A stretch of DNA of 64,000 bases, taken from the NCBI GenBank assembly GCA_963772225.1, contig CAVYWD010000011.1:744001-808000 (forward strand), read 5' to 3'. The first letter of the stretch is position 1; each line of letters starts with the position of its first letter. The position numbers and the translations under genes are program-made. A model generated the notes under the pieces. The model ran no database searches. It was not told the origin of the DNA and saw nothing but the letters and a program-made list of their open reading frames with translations. This DNA is from CAVYWD01 sp963772225 (lineage in GTDB: Bacteria; Myxococcota; Myxococcia; Myxococcales; UBA5297). Shown one piece after another: positions 46,674 to 53,211 of this stretch.

Positions 46674-47562
46674 CTAGGCCTCACGCGTGACGATGGTGAG
46701 CGGAACGAAAGGCTCGATGGCGTCCGGCCCGACGCGCGCCAGGGCGCCGAGCGCCGCGTTGGCCGCCCCCGCGGCGACGGCGTACCGGAGCTGCTCCTCG
46801 AGCGGCCAGCCCGAGAGGCGGGCGTGCGCGAGCGCTCCGAGGTAGGTGTCGCCGCACGCGACCGCGTTGCGCTCGCGCACCTTGGGCGGCACCACGCAGA
46901 ACCGCTCGCCCGCCTTGAGGACCCGAACCGCGGCGGGCCCGTCGGTGCGGTGCAGCTCGGCGGCGCGCGACCACGGGTGCCCCTCGGCGAGCTCCTCGCC
47001 GTTGGGCTTGCACAGGTCCGGCGCGCGGCTGCCGTCGAGGGCCCGACGCATCGCCGGGCCGTAGCTGTCGACCCAGCAGGGAACCTTGGCGGCCCAGCAC
47101 GCGGCCACGAGCTCGCCGAACAGGCCCTCGCACGCCGGGTCGGGCACCGAGCCCGAGGCGACGACGAGGTCGACCCCCGAGAGCGCGGAGCGGGAAAGCT
47201 CCAGGAGCGCGGCGGCCTCGCCGGGCTCGACCCGGAACCCGCCCTCCATGACCGCGGCCGAGCCGCCCTCGGGCGCCACGCCCTGGAAGCCCACCCGCGT
47301 CCTCGCCCGGGTGCTCACGAGCAGCGGCGTCAGGCCGTCGGCGAGCATCCGCTCGCGCAAGAGCTCGCCCGTCCATCCGCCGCAGAAGGTCGCCGCCAAG
47401 ACCCGATGCCCGTGGCTCGCGAGCACCCGGCCCACGTTGATGCCCTTGCCCCCCGCCTCGACTTGAAATCGATCGATGCGCTGCGAGCCGGCGCGAGGCA
47501 GGCGCGCGGGCGCCACGAGAATCGACCAGCGGGTTGGGTGTCACGGTGAGGATGGTCGCCAT
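46674..47562 (-). pseudogene. PfkB-family sugar kinase (1-phosphofructokinase type), frameshifted near its start
   Basis: ATG 47562 opens MATILTVTPNPLVD, the standard start of FruK/LacC-type kinases, but within a few codons the frame turns to SRGARAPASRR. The correct continuation (VAPARLPRAG, FQVEAGGKGINVGRVLASHG) is in another frame from about 47516. The remainder is intact: VASGSVPDPACEGLF, CKPNGEEL and NAVACGDTYLGALAHA (the catalytic GD and anion-hole region, with C replacing A or G). So one short indel at about 47517-47526 breaks the gene. Without it, about 295 aa. A sequencing error is possible. Confidence 0.75.
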
Positions 47563-47829
47563 CGTGAGCTCGACGAAGGTGCAGCCACGGACTGTAGCGC
47601 GTCCTCGCACCACTTGAAGAGCGCGCTTCTGAGGGGCATCCGAAGGGTCGCGCTCTACCTCGTGAGGGCGAGCGATACCCTGAGGGGAGCGCTCCTCTCA
47701 CCCTCCGCATTGCCTTCGATTCTCCATTGGGGAAGGTCTCTTAGCCCAGAATGACGCCCGCCCCTCGGCCCTGGCGCCCAAGTTGCAAACGCCTTTCCCG
47801 CCCCAAGATCCTTTTTCGGAGGTGCGGAC

Positions 47830-48267
47830 GTGGAAATGGACGGCGAGCAGACCACGGCAGTCCTCCTCTCGCGAGCCTCGGCGGCGCACACCGCTTCCAG
47901 GCCAGCGCGGGTCTTGGTCGTCGACGACGAAGAGCTCGTCGCGACGGCTTTGAAGCGCCTCTTGCGCGGCCAGCAGGTCATGGTCATGCGCTCCGGAAGC
48001 GAGGCCGCCGAGGTCTTCTGCCGAGGCGAGCACGACCTCATGTTCTGCGACCTGATGATGCCCGGGTTCTCCGGCCTGGACGTCTGGCTCTCGGTGCGCG
48101 AGCGGGCGCCCGGGCTCGAGAAGCGAATCGTGTTCATGAGCGGCGGGACCTTCACCGCTCAGGCGGAGGGTTTCCTGTCGCAAAACGACTGCACCTGCGT
48201 GGAGAAACCCTTCGACCTGCAGGAAGTCTGGTCGCAGATCCGCCGCTTGTGCGCGACCGATCCGTGA
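47830..48267 (+). CDS. Single-domain response regulator
   Basis: 145 aa from GTG 47830, which has GGAGGT 6 nt upstream. The REC domain is complete: acidic pair VVDDEE (31-35), phosphoacceptor Asp74 in MFCDLMMPG, Ser/Thr in FMSGGTF, and Lys in CVEKPFD. There is no output domain. The N-terminal 25 residues are a disordered extension. It would act through protein contact or phosphotransfer. The nearest kinase-like gene is 24 kb away, so its partner is unknown. Confidence 0.88.
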   Translation: MEMDGEQTTAVLLSRASAAHTASRPARVLVVDDEELVATALKRLLRGQQVMVMRSGSEAAEVFCRGEHDLMFCDLMMPGFSGLDVWLSVRERAPGLEKRIVFMSGGTFTAQAEGFLSQNDCTCVEKPFDLQEVWSQIRRLCATDP

Positions 48268-48317
48268 GGGGCGAGTTTGGCGAGCGCCGAGCTTGCGCCG
48301 CCTTCCCTTCTTGAGGG

Positions 48318-49499
48318 ATGGGTGAAGAGGTGGACGCCCTCTCGCCCGCGCTCCTGGCGCTGATCCTCGCGGCCGCGCCTGCCCCCGCGAGCGCCGATCT
48401 GATTCCCGCCGCCGATCAGGCCGCGAAGCCGGAGCCGCCCGACGCGCCCGGCGGCGACCTGCCGTCCCAGCTCCTCGGCTCGATGAGCCTCCGGGAGAAG
48501 GTCGGGCAGATGATCATGAGCTATCCGCCGCTGAGGCCGGACTCGCCGGTCGCGGTGGGGTCAGTCATCTTCCTCGGCAACCTGGTGCGGTCCGCCGACG
48601 GCATCCGGAGACGCGCCGAGAGCCTGCAGCAGCGCGCGAAAGTCCCGCTCTTGACGGCGGTGGACATGGAGGGCGGCAAGCTCAACCGCTTGCGCTTCGT
48701 CAAGGAGCTCCGGCAGGTGCCCTCGGCGCGCGAGCTGGGCACCATGGGCGAGGACGAGGCCGGGCGCTGGGGGAGGGTCGTCGGCAAGGCCATGGCGGGC
48801 CTGGGCCTCAACACCAACCTCGGGCCGGTGCTCGACCTGGCGGACCGCGGGCTGATGGCGGCTTCCGGGCGCTCCATCGGAGGGGACCCCGACTTGGCAG
48901 CGCGCATCGGCAAGGCCTACGCCCAGGGCCTGCGCTCGCAGGGCGTGGTGGCCATCGGCAAGCACTTCCCCGGCTATGGCGAGGCAACGAAGAACTCGGA
49001 CCACTTCCTGCTGGTGGCCGACCGCTCGGAGGAGGAGCTTGCGCGGGGCCTGAGCCCGTTCTTCGCGCTGGGCGACGCCCTGGGCGGCGTGATGCTGGCG
49101 AACCTGGGCTACCGCGCCAAGGGGGGTATGCCGGCCATCCTCTGCCCGCCGCTGGTGGCGCTGGCCCATGAGCGCGACTGGGTCGCCATGACCGACGACC
49201 TCGCCATCCGCGTCTTGAGCGAGGCGACGGGAGGCGACCAGGAGGAGGTCGTGCGCCGCGCCTTCCTGGCGGGCAACGACATCCTCCTGACCACCGAGCC
49301 CATCGACTGGAAGCACGCTCTCGACGTCCAGGGCGTGGTGATGGACCTGGTGCGCGCGCGGCCCGAGCTGGAGGCGCGGGTGAACGCGAGCGCGCTGCGC
49401 GTCCTGCGGCTCAAGGATCGCGCGGGGCTCTTGGAGCCTTTGCGGGCGAAGGCCAGGACCGCGCTGGGCGAGCCCCTTGGGCGCGGGCACAAGCGCTAA
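48318..49499 (+). CDS. Glycoside hydrolase family 3 (NagZ-like beta-N-acetylglucosaminidase)
   Basis: 393 aa. A hydrophobic N-terminus (ALLALILAAAPAPASA) suggests export. The GH3 barrel shows REKVGQMIM, LTAVDMEGGKLNRL, GLGLNTNLGPVLDL, the NagZ-type loop KHFPGYGEATKNSDH with its catalytic His, and the nucleophile Asp in VAMTDDLAI. NagZ removes GlcNAc from muropeptides in wall recycling. In NagZ the conserved loop reads KHFPGHGD.T..DSH, so this is a variant. The signal peptide would put it outside the cytoplasm. Confidence 0.85.
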   Translation: MGEEVDALSPALLALILAAAPAPASADLIPAADQAAKPEPPDAPGGDLPSQLLGSMSLREKVGQMIMSYPPLRPDSPVAVGSVIFLGNLVRSADGIRRRAESLQQRAKVPLLTAVDMEGGKLNRLRFVKELRQVPSARELGTMGEDEAGRWGRVVGKAMAGLGLNTNLGPVLDLADRGLMAASGRSIGGDPDLAARIGKAYAQGLRSQGVVAIGKHFPGYGEATKNSDHFLLVADRSEEELARGLSPFFALGDALGGVMLANLGYRAKGGMPAILCPPLVALAHERDWVAMTDDLAIRVLSEATGGDQEEVVRRAFLAGNDILLTTEPIDWKHALDVQGVVMDLVRARPELEARVNASALRVLRLKDRAGLLEPLRAKARTALGEPLGRGHKR

Positions 49500-49606
49500 G
49501 GCGCCGTGAACCAGAGGAGCCGGTTCGACCCGGGCGGCGCCGCCGAGAAGCTCGGATTCGAAGAAGGCTTCGAGAAGCGAAGGGTCTCTCGAAACGCTGC
49601 CGTCAC

Positions 49607-49855
49607 TCAGAAATCGTGACGTGATGGTCGCTCTCTGCAAGAACCATTATCGCCGCCACCTTGCTCGTGCTCCTGCCCTCGCGGGAAGCGGGCCATGTGA
49701 GAGCACACGGACTTTTCGATGGCGGAGACCTCGCGGTTCGACAAGAGCGGGAAGTGCCGTTTCCGTTTTGCAGGGGAGAGGCGCCCGCCGTTCTGCAGGC
49801 AGAGCTTGATGAAGAGATTCGCCTCCCGGTCGGGCAACTCGACGATCGACTCCAT
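49607..49855 (-). CDS. Small hypothetical protein overlapping the 49647-50147 gene in another frame
   Basis: 82 aa from ATG 49855: MESIVELPDREANLFIKLCL, then NGGRLSPAKRKRHFPLLSNREVSAIEKSVCSHM. This resembles the C-terminal segment of some Fic-family proteins (REA.LFI.LC.QNGG.LS..KR..HF..L...E), but the link is weak. It may instead be the true C-terminus of the gene that starts at 50147, after a frameshift near 49855-49880; that gene's own end is Arg-rich and unconvincing. Confidence 0.45.
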   Translation of the reverse strand: MESIVELPDREANLFIKLCLQNGGRLSPAKRKRHFPLLSNREVSAIEKSVCSHMARFPRGQEHEQGGGDNGSCRERPSRHDF

Positions 49856-50147
49856 CTCCCGTCGCGGCCTCGCATCCCGGCGGGACCTCGACGTCCGCCG
49901 GCGGCCCTGAGACCAGCAGCACTTTCCCGGCGCCCGAACCCAAGCCCATCCCGTCGCGCGCGAAGTGCTCTGCACACATCGGGACGTCCGACTCTCCGGA
50001 GCGCGTGCGACCGAGGACGAGGGCCGGCGTATGGCGCGCTCGTGCGTTGCAGGCGCCGCAGAGAAGGGGCTCGATGGTGAGCGAGGTCAACCCTTCGGCC
50101 AGCCGTCCGGCGGTCTGGAGCGCTTTGGCTCGGTCAACTGCCTTCAT
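49647..50147 (-). CDS. Hypothetical protein with a Cys-rich (possible zinc) motif
   Basis: 166 aa from ATG 50147. Residues 1-90 look genuine: MKAVDRAKALQTAGRLAEGL, then CGACNARARHTPALVLGRTRSGESDVPMCAEHF, a CxxC plus CxxH arrangement that could bind zinc and resembles a small HNH- or ribbon-like fold. After about residue 95 the translation becomes Arg/Pro-rich, while another frame (49607-49855) becomes protein-like, so a frameshift is likely there. An A/T-rich upstream region with 30-bp spaced repeats probably holds its promoter. No function is known. Confidence 0.5.
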   Translation of the reverse strand: MKAVDRAKALQTAGRLAEGLTSLTIEPLLCGACNARARHTPALVLGRTRSGESDVPMCAEHFARDGMGLGSGAGKVLLVSGPPADVEVPPGCEAATGDGVDRRVARPGGESLHQALPAERRAPLPCKTETALPALVEPRGLRHRKVRVLSHGPLPARAGARARWRR

Positions 50148-50159
50148 CGTTCAGCTTCC

Positions 50160-50226
50160 TCCAGGAACTCTTACGCAATCGCAAAAACTGTTACGATACG
50201 TCAGTTTGCTTCAAAAACCGTTAGGA
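50160..50226 (-). promoter_or_regulatory. A/T-rich region with 13-bp direct repeats, candidate promoter/operator
   Basis: On the + strand CAAAAACTGTTAC (50182-50194) and CAAAAACCGTTAG (50212-50224) repeat at a 30-bp interval, three helical turns. The block stands out against the GC-rich background and lies just upstream of ATG 50147 on the - strand. A dimeric or cooperative regulator could bind. No confident -10/-35 pair is claimed. Confidence 0.4.
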
Positions 50227-50329
50227 CGCCACGGCTGCTTCCTGAGAAGGGCCCTGCCCGCGCGGGCACTGACCCAGCGCGCTCTGAACCCCCTGCGAGG
50301 GTCGCCGGCTCTCCTCGTCGGAGGTGCAC

Positions 50330-50710
50330 ATGGGCTTCTTCTCGAAGCTGTTCGGCCCCAAAGAACCCGAAGTCTGGCCGGTTCACGTCGACGACGAGAA
50401 CTTCAAGGCGGAGATCTCCCGCTCCACCCAGCCGGTCGTGCTCGACGTCTGGGGCCCGGGCTGCGCGCCGTGCAAGCAGCTAGAGCCCATCGTGCTGCGC
50501 ATGGCCCGGAAGTACCGCGGCCGGGTCAAGGTCGCCGAGCTGAACGCCGCCGAGGCGCCGCGGGCCGCGCGCAAGCTCGGCGTCCAGGGCACGCCGACGG
50601 TCATCTACTTCCGGGGCGGGCGCGAGGTCGAGCGGGCGGTCGGCTTCCGCGGCGAGCTGTACCACCAGGAGGTCATCGAGAAGGCGCTCCTGGCGGCACC
50701 GCAAGAGTGA
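50330..50710 (+). CDS. Thioredoxin-family protein
   Basis: 126 aa. ATG 50330 is chosen over GTG 50324 because GGAGGT lies 4 nt before it. The thioredoxin fold has the active site WGPGCAPCKQL (Cys45-Ala-Pro-Cys48, in place of WCGPC), VKVAELNAAEAP and the cis-Pro GTPTVIYFRGG (about 90). An N-terminal 20-residue extension (FFSKLFGPKEPEVWPVHV) is basic and aromatic. It is cytoplasmic. It should reduce or isomerise protein disulfides; two tiny Cys-rich genes lie just downstream on the other strand. Confidence 0.88.
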   Translation: MGFFSKLFGPKEPEVWPVHVDDENFKAEISRSTQPVVLDVWGPGCAPCKQLEPIVLRMARKYRGRVKVAELNAAEAPRAARKLGVQGTPTVIYFRGGREVERAVGFRGELYHQEVIEKALLAAPQE

Positions 50711-50818
50711 GGGCGGGGGCCTTCCCTGGCACCCACCCCCGCCGAGAATGGCGCGGGCGCGAAGTCGAGATGTCCTCGACCGCGCGCCCGCCCAATCTTG
50801 AAATGCGCCGACCGACCT

Positions 50819-50920
50819 TTAGTCGTGGCAGCCCGAGACCAGCCGGGACGCCTTAGCACAGCACTGCGCCGCCGTCTCCGGCCGGGCGCAGCAGGTCTTC
50901 TTCCGGGTCAACAGCTTCAT
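50819..50920 (-). CDS. 33-residue Cys-rich peptide
   Basis: MKLLTRKKTCCARPETAAQC, then CAKASRLVSGCHD. Five Cys including two CC pairs. ATG 50920 overlaps the stop of the upstream small gene (ATGA, 50920-50917) and AGGAGG lies about 8 nt before it. Such spacing could bind metal or form disulfides. It is too short for standard gene callers. I recognise no family. Coupling to another Cys-rich ORF with good ribosome-binding sites argues that it is real. Confidence 0.5.
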   Translation of the reverse strand: MKLLTRKKTCCARPETAAQCCAKASRLVSGCHD

Positions 50921-51096
50921 CCTTTTGCCTCCTGACCCCCCAGCGCCACTTTGACTCGTTTGTTGAGCTCCGAGGCGGCGTTGCAATCTTCGCAGCCGGG
51001 GACCTTGCCGTGCTCGGGGCTGTGACAGGTATTGAGGCAGTGCTCCAGAGACTGAGCGATGATCTGCAGATCGCGCTTGTTGAGCTCGAGCTTCAT
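50917..51096 (-). CDS. 59-residue Cys-rich protein
   Basis: ATG 51096 follows GGAGGAATCC, a strong ribosome-binding site. The sequence MKLELNKRDLQIIAQSLEHC continues LNTCHSPEHGKVPGCEDCNAASELNKRVKVAL. Four Cys and two His in C-x3-C-H-x3-H-x5-C-x2-C form a plausible metal-binding knuckle between two helices. Its stop overlaps the start of the 33-residue gene. The helix-knuckle-helix pattern, with ELNKR at both ends, suggests a compact zinc or Fe-S micro-protein. Function is unknown; redox or metal handling alongside the nearby thioredoxin is only a guess. Confidence 0.6.
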   Translation of the reverse strand: MKLELNKRDLQIIAQSLEHCLNTCHSPEHGKVPGCEDCNAASELNKRVKVALGGQEAKG

Positions 51097-51526
51097 TGGA
51101 TTCCTCCTGCAAGGGGAGCTTCCTCGACCACCACCGTCATCATCCCTCGCTCGCCCGTGTGAGGTCGAGCGACAGGAGCCCCTAGCGTAGCGATAGGTTC
51201 GCGGGCGGGACAAGTCGGATGGCTGACTCTCAGGAGGGCAGCCGAGACCCGCGAGCAGTAGCGGCGCCGGCGTTTGCCTCCCTGCCGGCAGCGGCGCGGC
51301 GAGGTCACGCATTGCCTCCCCCCGGCGCACCACCTGCGAGCGGCCTACCGCCTTGTTCCGGCGGCTCAGCGTGCGCCAGCAGCTGCTCGACGCCCTTCTG
51401 GGTCTCCTGCGTCCAACCGGCGATCTCGACCGCGATGACCAGTTCCGTGCTTTCCACGAGCGCCTGCGAGCCGCTCGGCGATTGGAAGGTCCAATCAATC
51501 TTACCTGGTTTTCAGCTATCCAAGTA
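51097..51526. other. Gap with a possible C-terminal gene remnant
   Basis: On the - strand a frame about 51330-51490 reads ALVESTELVIAVEIAGWTQE, then TQKGVEQLLAHAEPPEQGG, with good codon use, but no start is found and its left end meets the hairpin repeats. It may be the end of a lost gene. Nothing else is recognised. Confidence 0.35.
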
Positions 51527-51531
51527 AGTAT

Positions 51532-51711
51532 CCCCCGGCAGAGCCGGGGGCTTTACCGCCGCTGGCCCCTCAAAGGGGCCTTCTCACGGCGGCTCAAAGA
51601 AACAGCCACTGCTTGACACGCTCAGGCCGCTCGACATGTCGCACAAAAGGAGGCCAAAGAGGCGATTCCCGGAACTGTCAAACTTCGGGTGCCTCCCCGG
51701 CAGAGCCGGGG
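51532..51711. repeat. MITE-like element bounded by matching hairpins
   Basis: Hairpin 1: CCCCCGGC-AGA-GCCGGGGG (51532-51550). Hairpin 2, nested: CCGCCG (51556-51561) with CGGCGG (51587-51592) around GGCCCC-TCAAA-GGGGCC (51564-51580). Hairpin 3: CCCCGGC-AGA-GCCGGGG (51695-51711), almost the same as hairpin 1. The interval carries no gene. Similar hairpin pairs mark REP/IS200-like or MITE sequences. It directly adjoins the 3' end of the TIR-like gene. Confidence 0.6.
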
Positions 51712-51737
51712 GAACTCCTACAAGCATTAGGAATACA

Positions 51738-52400
51738 TTATTGCCAAGGCCATTTCCCGGCACCTGTGCGGTATGCAATTGTGGCCACTCCAATGAGGAG
51801 CCCAACAATGGCTGAGAGCGCAGACCACAACTGGGGCACTGACAAGCCCCGCACGACCTGTCCGATCGACGTCTTTGCAATATCGAGCTCGGCCCCATGA
51901 GACCGGGAGGCCGCATTTTCCACAATAAGCTGCCTCCAAGATTTAAGGTAGCCAACAAACTCCTTCGATTGGAACCAGTCTCGCTTGAAGTCGGTCCAGC
52001 AGACCTTCCAATCATATCGACCCTCAAGAAGACCCGATTCAAGCAAGCCGTCCTCGGCAATAACGAAAAGGGGCAGACCTCTCGCATAACCCAAGGCCGC
52101 TTCGATCTGATTCCAGACTGTCGGTAGACGCACGTCGTGTAGCGGTTGATCCCCGCCACCCTTCTTTCGCTCCGTTCCGGAGGCGAAGTGGTAGCGGGAA
52201 AAGGCGACGACAACAACCCCCTCGCACTCGTCGATGACGCGCTTGATTGCAGACAGCGGCTGTTCCACGGACCATTCGGTTTTATCCATCTGCCGCGGTG
52301 AGAACCCCGCCGTCTCCAATACACGGAAAATTGCCTCTGCAGCTTCGGAGTGAAGCGGGCTGCAGGCGCTTCCAATGCTGATGAACACCTTCGACTTCAT
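51738..52400 (-). CDS. TIR-like NAD-binding effector with C-terminal membrane helix
   Basis: 220 aa. ATG 52400 has GGAGGA upstream. The N-terminal domain (1-135) reads like a Rossmann-type TIR/TIR-like fold: KVFISIGSACSP, IFRVLETAGFSP, ECEGVVVVAFSRYHF, then WNQIEAALGYARGLPLFVIAE with Glu100 where TIR enzymes have their catalytic Glu. A linker leads to one membrane helix (191-211, LWSALSAIVGLLIGVATIAY). TIR domains in bacterial defence cleave NAD+ or make signal nucleotides; membrane-anchored stand-alone versions are known. GC content is visibly lower than that of neighbours and hairpin repeats lie at both sides, so recent transfer is likely. The fold is judged by eye. Confidence 0.6.
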   Translation of the reverse strand: MKSKVFISIGSACSPLHSEAAEAIFRVLETAGFSPRQMDKTEWSVEQPLSAIKRVIDECEGVVVVAFSRYHFASGTERKKGGGDQPLHDVRLPTVWNQIEAALGYARGLPLFVIAEDGLLESGLLEGRYDWKVCWTDFKRDWFQSKEFVGYLKSWRQLIVENAASRSHGAELDIAKTSIGQVVRGLSVPQLWSALSAIVGLLIGVATIAYRTGAGKWPWQ

Positions 52401-52968
52401 CGCCGTTCCTCCGCGCCCAGCAGGCAAAGCCAAATCGCATCGTAGGTGTAGCCGCCTTTCGGCCGTCAATCGGCGGGACTTCGAAGTTGCCCGAGTGTTC
52501 GCTATCAGATCCGAGGTACGAGCTCGCGCGGTTGCGCATGGGCGAAGGCGGCTCGGGCGAGCAGTAGTGGATGTGCGGGTGGGCGTCCCGAACGACCAAT
52601 CCGCCGCAGGCCCGATGAACACGGCGGCGTCGAGGCTCAGCGTCCGGAACGGCGCCAGCGCTCGAGGCAGGAGCAGGGGCGCACGCTGCAGAAGCCTCCT
52701 CGTCTCCCGCCAGACGGGTCTCTGCGCGCTCTCTATGATCGCCTTCTCCTGCTCTTCGAAGAGGGCCCGCTTCGCGCCGGCATCTGCCTGCCTACCGGCG
52801 CGCCCGGATTGGACAGAGGTTGATGTCACCCGCGGCGAGCCACCGCTCGGCCATCCTTCTTCGCTCGGCTTGGTCGAAGCGCGCCTAGCGCTCGGACTGT
52901 CGGAGCGAGGCGCGCCTAATCCAATCCTGAGCTCGCGCTCAGCGCACGTGTCGCTCGCGGGAAAAGTA
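52401..52968. other. Gap between TIR-like gene and dnaE leader, nothing firmly recognised
   Basis: A - strand frame contains EEQEKAIIESAQRPVWRETRRLLQRAP, LLLPRALAPFRTLSLDAAVFIGPA and may be an old fragment, but it has no supported start. I see no RNA gene. Confidence 0.35.
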
Positions 52969-53006
52969 GGCATCCCCGGGTAGATCCGGGCGACTCCCCG
53001 GATGCC
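52969..53006. repeat. Palindromic hairpin on the far side of the TIR-like gene
   Basis: GGCATCC (52969-52975) pairs with GGATGCC (53000-53006), with CCCGGG/CCGG-rich inner arms. It resembles the hairpins at 51.5-51.7 kb in composition and may be the other border of the inserted segment. Confidence 0.45.
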
Positions 53007-53211
53007 AGCTGAAGACGAGGTGCCCTCAACCAGATGAACGAGGGCCGCAGTCCGCACCGGACACCGGCGCGGCAGCGCCTCTCTCCGCCGTGCCAAGTCG
53101 CACGGTTGACACCTCGAAGTGCAGCCGATACCAGGAAGCAGCACCAGTCCCGACGCTCGCCTCCCTTCCGGCGCAGCGGCGGGACGCGCCCTCGATGGAG
53201 CCCCAACTCAA

